64,000 bases of DNA from Vibrio sp. 10N.261.45.E2 (GCF_002875705.1 NZ_MCZZ01000128.1:87079-151078), one strand, 5' to 3'; counted from the stretch's first letter, positions 53,305 through 63,219 are shown. The notes: a model not told the origin generated them from the letters alone. Numbers and translations: made by a program.

Positions 53305-53440
53305 CGTCATTCCAAATGTGGTTGATAAGGCGTATCCAATATAAGTGAATACCCATCTTTGTCACTAAGACTACTGATTAACTACAAGTTACACCACCTT
53401 GAACAATCGTTCAATCTAGATAAATACGCTAACCGCCAAC

Positions 53441-53473
53441 AAAAAAGCCGATTCATGTAAGTGAGTCGGCTTT
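53441..53473 (-). terminator. Intrinsic terminator after the Cof-type phosphatase gene
   Basis: On the minus strand AAAGCCGACTCA pairs with TGAATCGGCTTT (one mismatch), then TTTTTTG. Confidence 0.85.
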
Positions 53474-53501
53474 GATAAAAATCTAAAAATGATACAGAGC
53501 G

Positions 53502-54299
53502 TTACGCTAGCAACTTCTCAAGTACTTGGTACACACCCGCATCGACGTTACTTGGCGCACCAAAACGAGCGATCTCTTTCAGCTTTGGATGTGCATTTTC
53601 CATAGCGTAAGAGTGGTAGCTCTCTTTAAGCATTTCCAAGTCATTTAGATAATCACCAAAACTCATGGTCTGCTCGTAAGTGAAACCTAATGTGTTTTGT
53701 AGATGTTTAATCGCTGCGCCTTTTGACGCTTCAGCATTCATCACATCCAACCAAATTTTCGCACTGACAACCACTTGGTAGTTCTCACCAAACTTGGCAT
53801 CAATTGTTGGGTTCACTTTCTCTTGTGAGCCATCGAAGTGACAAATAGCCACCTTGATGAAATCATCTTCTACCGCCAGTAAGTCTTCTACTTGCTCTCG
53901 GCGGTGGTAATACTTGGAGATCTCCGCCAGAGCACGCTCATCTTTGGTTTCAATGTATGCAGACTTCTTACCGCAAAGCACAACGTGTGCACCTTCAATA
54001 GAACGAGCTTCTTTAATGATGTCTTTGATGGCATCAGTATCAAGTAAGCAGCTGTAGAGTTCTTGGCCTTTGTGCATCACTAATGTGCCGTTTTCAGCAA
54101 CGAACACCATGCGATTTTTTAGCGGGGAAAAGGTTTCCATCAAGCTGTAGTACTGGCGGCCCGATGCCGCAGCAAAAATGATGTCTTGAGCTTCTAGTCG
54201 CTCATAAAGATTGAAGAATTCTGGGTCTAGCTTCCCATGTTCATTAAGCAGAGTGCCGTCCATATCAGCAGCGATAAATTTGATGTTCTGTTGTGGCAT
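53502..54299 (-). CDS. Cof-type HAD-IIB sugar phosphatase (YbiV/SupH-like)
   Basis: HAD phosphatase with a C2B cap, 265 residues. The nucleophile motif is AADMDGTLLNEHG (Asp12), followed by FAAASGRQYYSL, VAENGTLVM, and the acidic motif SFGDYLNDLEML. Wording such as GRQYYSLMETF and MENAHPKLKEIARF points to E. coli YbiV (SupH), which acts on sugar phosphates such as ribose-5-P and glucose-6-P. It is a single gene, distinct from the two YbhA-like copies in the ascorbate region. Confidence 0.87.
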   Translation of the reverse strand: MPQQNIKFIAADMDGTLLNEHGKLDPEFFNLYERLEAQDIIFAAASGRQYYSLMETFSPLKNRMVFVAENGTLVMHKGQELYSCLLDTDAIKDIIKEARSIEGAHVVLCGKKSAYIETKDERALAEISKYYHRREQVEDLLAVEDDFIKVAICHFDGSQEKVNPTIDAKFGENYQVVVSAKIWLDVMNAEASKGAAIKHLQNTLGFTYEQTMSFGDYLNDLEMLKESYHSYAMENAHPKLKEIARFGAPSNVDAGVYQVLEKLLA

Positions 54300-54576
54300 T
54301 TCAGGGCTTACCTATAAGTAAAGATTAAAGTGTAAATTATGATTTTCGTTATCTTTTGTAACGGTTCTGCGTTCGATTATATCGCTAGATTAGCCAATGA
54401 GTGCAACGCTTATTTCTGAGCTCTAATAATTCGCTTCAAATGTGATTCAAACGTAAAGTTGAACTGCCCGACATGTCGCTTTGAATGATTGAGTCCTACA
54501 TACCAGAGGTGAACGAAACCTCTCAAGGCTATACGCTCCTTAGACTCTATCACTTTATTTTTTGACCACTGTAATC

Positions 54577-55740
54577 ATGATTCTAGCTATCACTTCGACC
54601 TTGTTTTGCATCGTTACCATCAAGTTTTTAATCACACTTGCCAATTTGACGCGCCATCGCGTTCACATTACGCCTAAAGTTTCTCTGAACAGAACCAAAT
54701 GGCCAACCGTGTCCATTATTATCCCCGCGAGAAATGAAGAAGATAATATTGAGACTAGCCTCAGCTCGCTAATGAAGCAGAACTACCCAAGAGACAGGTT
54801 TGAAATCATTGTGGTTGACGATTTTTCTACTGATTCGACAAGAGCCATTGTTGATACGCTAATCGACACATCGAGTGTTAACGTTCGTTGTATATCAGGA
54901 AGAAAGCTACCGCCCAATTGGCTAGGGAAAAGCAACGCTTGCATGGTCGGCTCACAACACGCAACCGGTGAATATTTGTATTTTATCGATGCTGATACAA
55001 AGTCAGAACCCTTGATGCTACAAAGCGTTATACATTTCGCCTCACGACACAAAACGGATTTGCTGTCATTCAACCCTAGACAAGCATTCACATCAACGGT
55101 TGAGAAAATCACCTTACCCGGCATATTTCTTTCAGTTGCGTCTTACATGAACTTCAAGAACGCAAACGACAAGTCAAAATCAGACGCGATTGCTAACGGC
55201 CAAGCCATGTTGTTTACACGAAAGTCATACGATGCTGTCGGTGGACATATTGCGGTAGCCAGTGAGATATCCGAAGACATCGCTTTTGCAAAACTAATAA
55301 AGACATGCGGTTTGAAAGCATTTTGGGCTTTTGCTGACGAGCTTATGAGTACTCATATGTATTCAAACTTTAGTTCGATTTGGGCGGGCTTCTCCAAAAA
55401 CATGAATCTTATTGTAAATTGCCAATCAAGATTCCAAGTACTTGGTGCATTCATCAAAACGAATATTATTGCATGGGCTGCCCCGGTGATGCTGCTTGTA
55501 TCAACTCACCACTTCATCGCCGACCCTTCATCAATCAATAGCTACTCCTTAGCGATCAATGCTGTGATGTTACTGGCTTCCATTGTCACTTATCTTATTT
55601 TGGTCAAAGAGATCTTTATACCAGCTCGCTATGCGTTTGCTGTGCCTTTGGGGATTTCGTTGCAAAGCTTGTTGATTATTAACAGCTATCGTTTATCAAA
55701 GAACAATAAAGTCACTTGGAAAGGGCGAGTACTCTCATGA
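54577..55740 (+). CDS. Lipid-type family-2 glycosyltransferase
   Basis: Membrane GT2 enzyme expected to add a sugar to a lipid acceptor. The ATG at 54577 gives 387 residues; a TTG at 54562 is an alternative. A short N-terminal membrane segment (about 3-25) precedes the GT-A domain: VSIIIPARNEEDNIETSL (nucleotide entry), VVDDFSTDST, the metal-binding YFIDADTKSE, ASEISEDIAFAKLI with the catalytic ED, and FSSIWAGFSKNMN in the place of the usual (Q/R)xxRW motif. Three or four membrane segments end the protein. This layout recalls HpnB/CrtQ-like and ceramide-glucosyltransferase-like enzymes. Its end overlaps the START gene (ATGA), so the two are translationally coupled. Confidence 0.83.
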   Translation: MILAITSTLFCIVTIKFLITLANLTRHRVHITPKVSLNRTKWPTVSIIIPARNEEDNIETSLSSLMKQNYPRDRFEIIVVDDFSTDSTRAIVDTLIDTSSVNVRCISGRKLPPNWLGKSNACMVGSQHATGEYLYFIDADTKSEPLMLQSVIHFASRHKTDLLSFNPRQAFTSTVEKITLPGIFLSVASYMNFKNANDKSKSDAIANGQAMLFTRKSYDAVGGHIAVASEISEDIAFAKLIKTCGLKAFWAFADELMSTHMYSNFSSIWAGFSKNMNLIVNCQSRFQVLGAFIKTNIIAWAAPVMLLVSTHHFIADPSSINSYSLAINAVMLLASIVTYLILVKEIFIPARYAFAVPLGISLQSLLIINSYRLSKNNKVTWKGRVLS

Positions 55741-56399
55741 TCAATAAGATTCTAACTTTCATAATCATAGTGACGTCCTTTTCAGCTTTAGCGTCGGATG
55801 CCAATGAGTGGAAGCTCGTACGCGATAAAAAAGGCATCGAAGTCTACAACCGAAAAATTGAAGGTAACGACTTTAAAGAGTTTCGAGCAGAGAGTGATAC
55901 CAACGCGTCCCTCTCTTCGATTGTAGCTCTCTTTATCGACACCTCCGTTGGCACGCAATGGGTAGAAAATATCGATGATATGGAAGAAATAAAGCATTTT
56001 AGTGAGGCGCACACGATCACCAAAACCTATACCAAGGCACCCTGGCCTGTTGCCGATCGTGAAGCTATCGTAGAGAACGCGATCACTCAGGATCCAAAGA
56101 CGATGATTGTCACCATTGCTCAACATGGTAGACCTGATTATTTGCCGAACGATAATAAAAAAGTCATTAGAGTGGCTAAATTAGAAGCTCGTTGGATTCT
56201 GACACCCATCGACGACAACACCACTCATATCTCTTATCGAGTATTGAGTGATCCAGGAGGGTCAATTCCTTCTTGGCTGATTAACATGGTCGCCGTTTCT
56301 CAGCCTTACAACACGCTTCGTGGGTTATATGAAATGTTGGATTCAGGTAAATACACCGATAGTCGTCTTAATTTCATCGAAAACTACACGTCGCTTTAA
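55737..56399 (+). CDS. Exported START-domain lipid-binding protein
   Basis: START domains hold lipids or sterols in a hydrophobic pocket. The ATG at 55737 overlaps the glycosyltransferase stop (ATGA) and yields 220 residues with a signal peptide (MINKILTFIIIVTSFSALAS, cut likely after ALA, 18). The domain (about 22-205) shows WKLVRDKKGIEVYNRKIEG, SVGTQWVENIDDM, the landmark PWPVADREAIVENAI and YRVLSDPGGSIPSWLINMVA. A periplasmic lipid-binding protein coupled to a lipid glycosyltransferase suggests a glycolipid synthesis or trafficking module. Confidence 0.88.
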   Translation: MINKILTFIIIVTSFSALASDANEWKLVRDKKGIEVYNRKIEGNDFKEFRAESDTNASLSSIVALFIDTSVGTQWVENIDDMEEIKHFSEAHTITKTYTKAPWPVADREAIVENAITQDPKTMIVTIAQHGRPDYLPNDNKKVIRVAKLEARWILTPIDDNTTHISYRVLSDPGGSIPSWLINMVAVSQPYNTLRGLYEMLDSGKYTDSRLNFIENYTSL

Positions 56400-56431
56400 C
56401 AGTACAAATGAATATTTCAGAGGTTTATATT

Positions 56432-56839
56432 GTGAAATTTCCATTCACTCCATTCGCAGTGATATTGCTTTTAGCATCAAGTGCAGCATTTGCAAATCAA
56501 GTCATTGTCGATACTACAGGTGTTGATGAAACAAAGTACCACGCCGATCTATATGAATGTCAGCAATACGCTCAACAAGTTAAGCCAGAAGAGGTAGACT
56601 CTCTTGGAAAGTATATTGTGGGCTCAACTACCAAGGGAGCAGCGCTTGGCGCGTTAGGTGGAGCGGTGTCTGGCGGGAGTGGTCATGATGGTACAAAAGC
56701 TGGCGCTGGCATCGGTATTATCAGCGGTGCTTTAAAGCACGGAGCTCAAAAAAGACAATCAGAAGAGCTATCTGAACAGCAGAAGTTTCAGGTTAATCGT
56801 AACTGCATGCTAAACCGAGGCTATGCTGTTCTCAACTAG
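56432..56839 (+). CDS. Exported glycine-zipper protein
   Basis: The GTG at 56432 (GAGG eight bases before) starts a signal peptide (MKFPFTPFAVILLLASSAAF, cut likely after AFA at 21); an ATG at 56408 would add eight residues that break it. From GTG it has 135 residues. The mature protein has a central glycine zipper, KGAALGALGGAVSGG (about 68-82), then GTKAGAGIGIISGALKHGA, of the type that inserts into or lines outer membranes (Rick_17kDa-like). Two Cys (YECQQY and NRNCML) flank it. It follows the START gene by 32 bases and is probably in the same operon. Confidence 0.75.
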   Translation: MKFPFTPFAVILLLASSAAFANQVIVDTTGVDETKYHADLYECQQYAQQVKPEEVDSLGKYIVGSTTKGAALGALGGAVSGGSGHDGTKAGAGIGIISGALKHGAQKRQSEELSEQQKFQVNRNCMLNRGYAVLN

Positions 56840-57026
56840 CAAATGAAATGGCGTCAATCGATGTTAAACTCCGTTTTACTTGCTGAACTATCGTTAAGTT
56901 CAACCATCGTTACTGGAACGTCACGTCAATGCTCTGTTCAAATTTACACAGAGCATTGACGCCTGTATTAAATAGGCTTATTATCAATCGTCTTTTAACG
57001 ATTAATAGTAAGTGAGTTCACCAAGT

Positions 57027-57368
57027 ATGACTGAAACATGCCAAGCAACAGATAGCTGTTCTCTACCTCTTCCGCCGAGTAATGCTGAAGCAGAAAAAGA
57101 GATGGCTGCGTTAGCAAAAGCACTCGCTCATCCAGCGAGAATTCGCATACTTAGTATCTTGTCCGCTTTAGAAAAGTCGGGCGGCTGCTTGAACAGTGAT
57201 CTGGTGAGTGAACTGGGATTGGCTCAATCAACAGTATCAGAGCACCTAAGAATCTTGAAAACCTCAGGTTTCATAACTGCTGAGTCGATACCACCGAAGA
57301 TGTGCTATCGAATTAACCGAGATACTATTCAGCAATTTGAGTCGCTTATCGACACCATTTTGAAATAG
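57027..57368 (+). CDS. arsR: ArsR-family arsenite-responsive repressor
   Basis: Winged-helix metalloregulator of 113 residues from the ATG at 57027 (a GTG at 57012 would add five). The helix-turn-helix is LVSELGLAQSTVSEHLRILKTSG (about 60-82, read in part). The usual CVCDL arsenic site of E. coli ArsR on the recognition helix is absent. Instead an N-terminal Cys pair (CQATDSC, residues 4 and 10) and Cys in GGCLNSDL (near 53) may bind As(III). The arsenite pump gene follows by about 100 bases, so it should repress that gene. Confidence 0.87.
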   Translation: MTETCQATDSCSLPLPPSNAEAEKEMAALAKALAHPARIRILSILSALEKSGGCLNSDLVSELGLAQSTVSEHLRILKTSGFITAESIPPKMCYRINRDTIQQFESLIDTILK

Positions 57369-57472
57369 ATTCATAGCGCTTAGTTTGTCGAATATGGAAT
57401 AAACTAAGCGTATTTTTTTGCTTTTCATATCGTCTTTCGACGATTTACGATTTCAACCAAAGAGAAAATATC

Positions 57473-58528
57473 ATGAAACCAAAACTAGGTTTTCTAGATC
57501 GATACTTAACACTATGGATCTTCATCGCCATGGGCCTTGGTGTACTGCTTGGCATTCTATTCCCACAAATCGAACAGTGGAACGAATCAATGTCTGTTGG
57601 CACAACCAACATTCCACTTGCAATTGGCCTTATCTTAATGATGTATCCACCTTTGGCTAAGGTTAACTACAGCCTATTAGGTACTGTGGTCAAAGATAAG
57701 AAAGCCATCAAACTGTCTCTGATCATGAACTGGTTTGTTGGCCCAATTCTCATGTTTGCACTGGCACTAACTTTCTTGGGTGATCACCCAGGTTACATGG
57801 TTGGTGTAATCCTAATTGGTCTTGCTCGCTGTGTGGCGATGGTTCTGGTTTGGAATGACATCGGCGGCGGTAATAAAGAATACGGCGCAGCTTTGGTTGC
57901 CTTGAACAGCGCGTTCCAAGTGGTAAGCTACAGCTTTATGGCGTGGTTGTTCATCAGCGTTCTTCCGCCAGTATTCGGTTACGAAGGTATGTTGGTTGAT
58001 ATCTCAATGATCGATATTGCACACAGCGTACTTATCTACCTAGGTATCCCATTCCTAACGGGCTTCTTAAGCCGTAAGATCCTAGTGTCGATGAAGGGCG
58101 AGCAATGGTACAACGATGTGTTTATTCCACGTATCTCTCCAGTCACACTGATTGCACTACTGGCAACCATCGTTCTGATGTTCAGCCTGAAAGGCGAAAT
58201 GATTGTTGAATTGCCAATGGACGTATTTTTGATTGCGGTTCCACTGACTATCTACTTCACTGCGATGTTCTTCATCAGCTTCTTCATCGGTAAGAAGATG
58301 GGCATTGAATACGACAAGAACGCATCAATTGCCTTTACAGCGACAGGCAACAACTTCGAGCTAGCAATCGCAGTGGCAATCTCTGTATTCGGTATCAACT
58401 CAGACCAAGCGTTTGCAGGTGTTATCGGCCCACTGATTGAAGTACCCGTGCTGATTTACCTAGTGAACGTTGCGCTTAAGATGAAAGACAAGTACTACAA
58501 CGGTCTAACTGTGAAATCTACGAACTAA
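57473..58528 (+). CDS. acr3: Arsenite efflux pump of the ACR3 family
   Basis: Inner-membrane exporter of As(III), driven by the proton gradient. The 351 residues form about 10 segments. ACR3 landmarks are [13 protein letters not shown] near the start, [12 protein letters not shown], the conserved Cys in [15 protein letters not shown] (about 119-133, essential in the family), [12 protein letters not shown] and [16 protein letters not shown]. It lies downstream of arsR and ends at its own terminator. No arsenate reductase (arsC) is in the window. Confidence 0.93.
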   Translation: MKPKLGFLDRYLTLWIFIAMGLGVLLGILFPQIEQWNESMSVGTTNIPLAIGLILMMYPPLAKVNYSLLGTVVKDKKAIKLSLIMNWFVGPILMFALALTFLGDHPGYMVGVILIGLARCVAMVLVWNDIGGGNKEYGAALVALNSAFQVVSYSFMAWLFISVLPPVFGYEGMLVDISMIDIAHSVLIYLGIPFLTGFLSRKILVSMKGEQWYNDVFIPRISPVTLIALLATIVLMFSLKGEMIVELPMDVFLIAVPLTIYFTAMFFISFFIGKKMGIEYDKNASIAFTATGNNFELAIAVAISVFGINSDQAFAGVIGPLIEVPVLIYLVNVALKMKDKYYNGLTVKSTN

Positions 58529-58551
58529 TAGATAACTATCACTTTGAAAAG

Positions 58552-58588
58552 AAAGGCTCACGCATTAAGCAGTGAGCCTTTTCTTTAT
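58552..58588 (+). terminator. Intrinsic terminator after acr3
   Basis: AAAGGCTCAC (58552-58561) pairs with GTGAGCCTTT (58572-58581), then TTCTTTATTT. The A-rich left side could also serve the convergent LysR gene. Confidence 0.87.
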
Positions 58589-58602
58589 TTATTCTTCCAA
58601 CA

Positions 58603-59490
58603 CTAACTCTCGTCCAGTAAGCCTTTCAGCGCCTGTTCAAGCCAAAGCAGAGCAGGACCTTTCGAGCGTGTTTTAGATAAAACAAGATCAACGGGTGGCG
58701 ACCATGTTTTGTGATCGAATGAGACATTAATCTCCACTAAACGCTGCTTGTTCAGCTCCTCTTCGACAAGGTGTTTGGGTAAGTATGCCCATCCAATATC
58801 ACTGCCGATCAGCATATCTTTGATTACAATAAAACTGTTTGACCACCATACCTTTCCGGCAATCAGCGGGAACTGATCCATCCCCTTGCCTTTATCTCCC
58901 CTCAACATTAACTGTCGATGCGGGAGTAAATCAGACAATTTCGCGACACCTGTTTTTGCGAGCGAATGACTAGGGTGACACACGGCAATAAACGGTAAGT
59001 GACCGATAAAGCAAGGCTCAGAGCCAACGTCAAAAGCCAAATTGGTAAACATCAAGCCAATGTCTGCTCTCTCTTCGATAATTAACGGGTTGACCTCTGT
59101 TGTGGTACACGCAACCAGCTCAACTTCAGTCGCAGGGAATTGTTTGCTAAATCGACTAAGGATCTTAGATAGGTTTGGGACCAACAATGAATCATCTAAT
59201 GCAATTTTGATGAGCCCCTCTTCACCGCTCCCCATCGCATTAACCGTCACATTCAGATCTTCAACCTGAAGCACGATTGCTTTCACCTGTTTAAATAACT
59301 GTTCGCCCGCTTGGGTTAATGAAGGCTTTCGAGTCGAGCGATCAAAAAGCTCAACATTAAAATCTATTTCTAGATTACTGATGCCTTGGCTCACCGCCGA
59401 CTGTACCTTACCCAAATGACGAGCACTGGCAGAAAATGACCCTAATTCAACGGCATATACAAACATTTTCAGCTGTTCAATGTTGTACAT
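58603..59490 (-). CDS. LysR-family regulator, likely controls the PACE efflux gene
   Basis: The ATG at 59490 (GGAGAGACACAG upstream) gives 295 residues starting MYNIEQLKMFVYAVELGSFS. The helix-turn-helix region includes ARHLGKVQSAVSQGISNLEI and the sensor domain (about 88-290) follows. It is divergent from a PACE-family efflux gene with a 130-base spacer, as aceR is from aceI in Acinetobacter, so control of that gene is likely though not proven. Confidence 0.87.
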   Translation of the reverse strand: MYNIEQLKMFVYAVELGSFSASARHLGKVQSAVSQGISNLEIDFNVELFDRSTRKPSLTQAGEQLFKQVKAIVLQVEDLNVTVNAMGSGEEGLIKIALDDSLLVPNLSKILSRFSKQFPATEVELVACTTTEVNPLIIEERADIGLMFTNLAFDVGSEPCFIGHLPFIAVCHPSHSLAKTGVAKLSDLLPHRQLMLRGDKGKGMDQFPLIAGKVWWSNSFIVIKDMLIGSDIGWAYLPKHLVEEELNKQRLVEINVSFDHKTWSPPVDLVLSKTRSKGPALLWLEQALKGLLDES

Positions 59491-59620
59491 TCTGTGTCTC
59501 TCCAAAACTTACTATCACAATATATGATGCTAACTATCTTTATATTATCACTTAAGTAGATATTATCTAGCCAAGTCATTAGCCCATCAGCGGCTATTAA
59601 ATTGTAAAGAGAGTTAGAAA

Positions 59621-60052
59621 ATGTCACATAAAGAACGCATGTTACACATGGTGCTATTTGAATTGGTTGTTTTGGTTTTGATGGCCGTGGCGGCAACTTA
59701 CATTGTCGGTGGCGGAGCTGTAAAAATGGCAGGCTTGGCGCTGTCTTTATCGTTGATTGCGATGTCATGGAACTACGTCTACAACTACGGTTACGACAAG
59801 ATTTACGGCGCTGATCGCAGCAAACGAACCAAGAAAACACGTATTCTGCACGGCTTGGGGTTCGAGCTAGGTTTGATGCTGGTGTCGTTCCCGCTACTGA
59901 TGTGGGTACTTCAACTCGATTTCTGGACAGTATTAATGATGGATATCGGGATTGTTATCTTCTTCGTACTTTACGCGATTGCGTTCAACTGGATGTATGA
60001 CTCAATTCGAGCTCAGTTGGTTGCGAAGGGAAAGGTTGCAGCTCTGGTTTAA
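59621..60052 (+). CDS. PACE-family multidrug efflux transporter
   Basis: Small inner-membrane protein of 143 residues with four membrane segments and two tandem bacterial-transmembrane-pair domains. PACE signatures are visible: RMLHMVLFELVVL near the start (with the conserved membrane Glu), SWNYVYNYGYDK at the end of the first pair, RILHGLGFELGLML opening the second and AFNWMYDSIR at the end. AceI of Acinetobacter, the founding member, exports chlorhexidine and short-chain diamines. A long hairpin terminator follows. Confidence 0.91.
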   Translation: MSHKERMLHMVLFELVVLVLMAVAATYIVGGGAVKMAGLALSLSLIAMSWNYVYNYGYDKIYGADRSKRTKKTRILHGLGFELGLMLVSFPLLMWVLQLDFWTVLMMDIGIVIFFVLYAIAFNWMYDSIRAQLVAKGKVAALV

Positions 60053-60093
60053 AGCCCAAAGCTCGCAGCATAGAACGAGAACATACACCTAAA

Positions 60094-60130
60094 TTAAACT
60101 GCCAAACTCCACTGTAGTTGGCAGTTTATT
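60094..60130 (+). terminator. Intrinsic terminator after the PACE gene
   Basis: AAACTGCCAA (60096-60105) pairs with TTGGCAGTTT (60118-60127), and is followed by ATTCATTT. Confidence 0.75.
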
Positions 60131-60317
60131 CATTTATGCATATAAGCTCATTTGTTAACGCCCCTCTAACATAGCAAGAACATCACATAGCACTTCCCAA
60201 TTAAGTCTAATTATCCACCACTCACGAAGTAGCATCACAAATCTAAACAGAAACTCCTCGTACCAGTTGTGCATCCGTTTACATACAGGTAATTTTAGCG
60301 GCCTCGAAACATATCCA

Positions 60318-60450
60318 TCCGAACAATGACGTTCATGCGAGCGTCTTTTCCGAGCAAAAGTGTTCGGATTAACATTTCAAGTGACTTTAATTAACAATTT
60401 TATGCTCAAACGCTCACTTTTAATGTTCGTTTATTTTCGAGTTCGCAAAT
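60318..60450. promoter_or_regulatory. glpF upstream control region with GlpR-like half-sites
   Basis: The 447-base spacer before glpF carries several half-sites like the GlpR consensus (WATKYTCG / CGAGMATW): CGAACAAT at 60320, TTCATGCGAG at 60332-60341, CGAGCAAAAGTGTTCG at 60351-60366, AATGTTCGTTTA at 60422-60433 and TTTTCGAG at 60434-60441. None is a perfect 20-mer operator, but the clustering and the glpR gene downstream suggest GlpR control. The remaining spacer shows only the PACE terminator. Confidence 0.4.
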
Positions 60451-60499
60451 ATATGCACAATACACGTGCTAGATAAGCAAAACTAAAAAGGACTCGAAC

Positions 60500-61354
60500 A
60501 TGACAACAAATAAACACCCTTCTTTATTTGGGCAATGCTTAGCCGAATTTATCGGCACCGGATTGCTCATATTTTTTGGCGTTGGCTGTGTGGCTGCACT
60601 GGTATTAACTGGTGCAACATTCGGACAATGGGAAGTGAGTATCATCTGGGGCTTCGGTGTTGCAATCGCAATTTACTGTACAGCTGGCGTTTCAGGTGCA
60701 CACATCAACCCAGCCGTAACGATTGCACTGGCGATGTTCCATGGCTTTGATAAAGCAAAAGTGGTGCCTTACATCATTTCGCAACTGCTTGGCGCTTTCT
60801 GCTCTGCAGCATTGGTGTACAGCCTGTACAGCAACCTATTTACTGACTACGAAATCGCACATAACTTCGTTCGTAGCAGCCAAGACGCATTATCAACTGC
60901 TGGTATCTTCTCGACTTACCCACATGCTTCACTCTCTTTCTTCGGCGCTTTTGCTGTGGAATTCGTGATTACTGCAGTGTTGATGTTTGCCATCTTAGCG
61001 TTAGGTGATGAGAACAACGGCGCATCTCGCGGTGCGATGAACCCTCTACTGATCGGTATTCTTATCGCGGTAATTGGTGGTTCTTTAGGTCCACTGACTG
61101 GTTTTGCAATGAACCCTGCTCGTGACTTCGGACCAAAACTGTTCGCTTACTTTGCTGGTTGGGATTTCGCACTAACAGGTGCTCGTGATATTCCTTACTT
61201 CATCGTTCCAATCCTTGCTCCAATTGCAGGCGCATGTTTTGGTGGTTGGTTGTACCCACGCGTTATCGGCGCTTACCTACCCGTCGAAGGCCAAGGCTGT
61301 ACCATTCCAAACCAATGTGAAACAGAACAAGAAGCTGAACAAGCTCAAGCTTAA
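60500..61354 (+). CDS. glpF: Glycerol facilitator (aquaglyceroporin)
   Basis: Inner-membrane channel that lets glycerol enter by diffusion. The 284 residues have six membrane segments and the two family NPA boxes: HINPAVTIALAMF (about 71) and GFAMNPARDFGPKLFA (about 200). The second box context is the aquaglyceroporin form (NPARDFGP). It starts after AAAAGGACTC and is followed by glpK 59 bases downstream. Confidence 0.95.
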   Translation: MTTNKHPSLFGQCLAEFIGTGLLIFFGVGCVAALVLTGATFGQWEVSIIWGFGVAIAIYCTAGVSGAHINPAVTIALAMFHGFDKAKVVPYIISQLLGAFCSAALVYSLYSNLFTDYEIAHNFVRSSQDALSTAGIFSTYPHASLSFFGAFAVEFVITAVLMFAILALGDENNGASRGAMNPLLIGILIAVIGGSLGPLTGFAMNPARDFGPKLFAYFAGWDFALTGARDIPYFIVPILAPIAGACFGGWLYPRVIGAYLPVEGQGCTIPNQCETEQEAEQAQA

Positions 61355-61413
61355 TCACTAAGCGCCCCTACATTTACTAAAATATAAATAACAAAAGAAA
61401 AAGGATTCTTACC

Positions 61414-62934
61414 ATGACCGAGCAAAAATACATTGTTGCCCTAGACCAAGGCACCACAAGCTCTCGCGCTGTAATCCTCGACCACGATGCAAACATCGTA
61501 AGCTCTTCTCAACGCGAATTTACTCAGATTTATCCTAAAGCCGGTTGGGTTGAGCATGATCCAATGGAAATCTGGGCAACGCAAAGCTCTACATTGGTTG
61601 AAGCACTCGCTAAAGCAGGCATTCGCAGCGATGAGTTAGCAGGTATTGGTATCACTAACCAACGTGAAACCACCATTGTTTGGAACAAAGAAACTGGCAA
61701 ACCGGTTTACAACGCAATCGTATGGCAGTGTCGCCGTACAGCAGACATCTGTGAAGACCTAAAAGCACGTGGCCTAGAAGACTACGTACGTGACAATACT
61801 GGCTTAGTCCTTGACCCGTATTTCTCAGGTACCAAAGTAAAATGGATTCTAGACAACGTTGAAGGTGCTCGCGCAGACGCTGAAGCTGGCAAACTACTGT
61901 TCGGTACGGTTGATACTTGGTTGGTTTGGAAGATGACTCAAGGACGTGTACACGTTACGGATTACACTAACGCGTCACGTACTATGTTGTTCAATATCAA
62001 CGATCTATGTTGGGACAGCAAGCTATTAGACGAGATGGGCATCCCAGCCTCGATGATGCCTGAAGTGAAGCGCTCTTCTGAAGTTTACGGCCAAACGAAC
62101 CTTGGTGGTAAAGGCGGTACTCGTATCCCAATCGCGGGTATTGCGGGTGACCAACAAGCAGCACTTTACGGTCAAATGTGTGTAGAAGCAGGCCAAGCGA
62201 AGAACACGTACGGCACAGGTTGTTTCCTTCTAATGAACACAGGCCAAGAGAAAGTAACGTCGAAAAACGGCCTACTAACAACGCTAGCTTGTGGTCCTAA
62301 AGGCGAACCAGCATACGCACTGGAAGGTGCAGTATTCATGGGCGGCGCATCAATCCAATGGCTACGTGATGAAATGAAACTACTGGCTGGCGCAGAAGAC
62401 TCTGAGTACTTCGCTACCAAAGTAGACTCATCAAACGGTGTTTACGTGGTACCAGCGTTTACGGGTTTAGGCGCACCATACTGGGATGCTTACGCTCGCG
62501 GTACGATTGTTGGCCTAACTCGTGGTGTTAACTCTAACCACATCATCCGTGCAACCTTGGAAGGCATCGCTTACCAAACGCGTGACGTACTAGATGCAAT
62601 GCAAGCGGATTCTGGCATCAAGCTAGCGAACCTACGTGTTGATGGAGGCGCAGTAGCGAACAACTTCCTAATGCAATTCCAATCAGATGTGCTGGATACT
62701 GAAGTTCACCGTCCTGAAGTAACGGAAGTAACCGCTCTGGGTGCGGCTTACCTTGCAGGTCTAGCGGTTGGTTTCTGGGACAGCATTGACGAGCTTCAAG
62801 ACAAAGCCGTTCTTAACCGCACGTTCATGCCACACCACGACGAAGAGAAGCGTAACCGCCGTTACAAAGGTTGGAAGCGTGCTATCAAGTGTGCTCAAGT
62901 TTGGTCTGAACTGCACGATGACGACGAAGAGTAA
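61414..62934 (+). CDS. glpK: Glycerol kinase
   Basis: FGGY kinase making sn-glycerol-3-P from glycerol and ATP, trapping it in the cell. The 506 residues contain [20 protein letters not shown] (phosphate-binding, 5-24), [18 protein letters not shown], the substrate-binding [34 protein letters not shown]-type [19 protein letters not shown] and [14 protein letters not shown]. It is transcribed with glpF and ends at a strong terminator. Confidence 0.96.
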   Translation: MTEQKYIVALDQGTTSSRAVILDHDANIVSSSQREFTQIYPKAGWVEHDPMEIWATQSSTLVEALAKAGIRSDELAGIGITNQRETTIVWNKETGKPVYNAIVWQCRRTADICEDLKARGLEDYVRDNTGLVLDPYFSGTKVKWILDNVEGARADAEAGKLLFGTVDTWLVWKMTQGRVHVTDYTNASRTMLFNINDLCWDSKLLDEMGIPASMMPEVKRSSEVYGQTNLGGKGGTRIPIAGIAGDQQAALYGQMCVEAGQAKNTYGTGCFLLMNTGQEKVTSKNGLLTTLACGPKGEPAYALEGAVFMGGASIQWLRDEMKLLAGAEDSEYFATKVDSSNGVYVVPAFTGLGAPYWDAYARGTIVGLTRGVNSNHIIRATLEGIAYQTRDVLDAMQADSGIKLANLRVDGGAVANNFLMQFQSDVLDTEVHRPEVTEVTALGAAYLAGLAVGFWDSIDELQDKAVLNRTFMPHHDEEKRNRRYKGWKRAIKCAQVWSELHDDDEE

Positions 62935-63023
62935 TACTGAGTATTCAGCTCATCGTTAGTCATTGACCTAGGAACTCGAGCAATCTCATTGATTAGATTG
63001 TTCGAACCTCAGCAAACGAAACT

Positions 63024-63052
63024 AAAAAGAGCACTATTTTGTGCTCTTTTTT
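63024..63052 (+). terminator. Intrinsic terminator after glpK
   Basis: AAAAAGAGCAC pairs with GTGCTCTTTTTT around a 6-base loop and continues into T residues. The glpR gene beyond it must be separately transcribed or reached by read-through. Confidence 0.88.
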
Positions 63053-63219
63053 GCGTTTCAGGCTCAAATCCCACGTTCTGAGTGCCGTTTTTGCGGTTTA
63101 GACATGATTCCTTACCATCATTACTTCTCTCTTTTCATCAATTCGAGCACAATAGCGTGAGTTTATATTTTCGATTTTGACGCGCTAGAGCCCTTTGCGC
63201 GCAGGGAGTGGTAAGTTAA

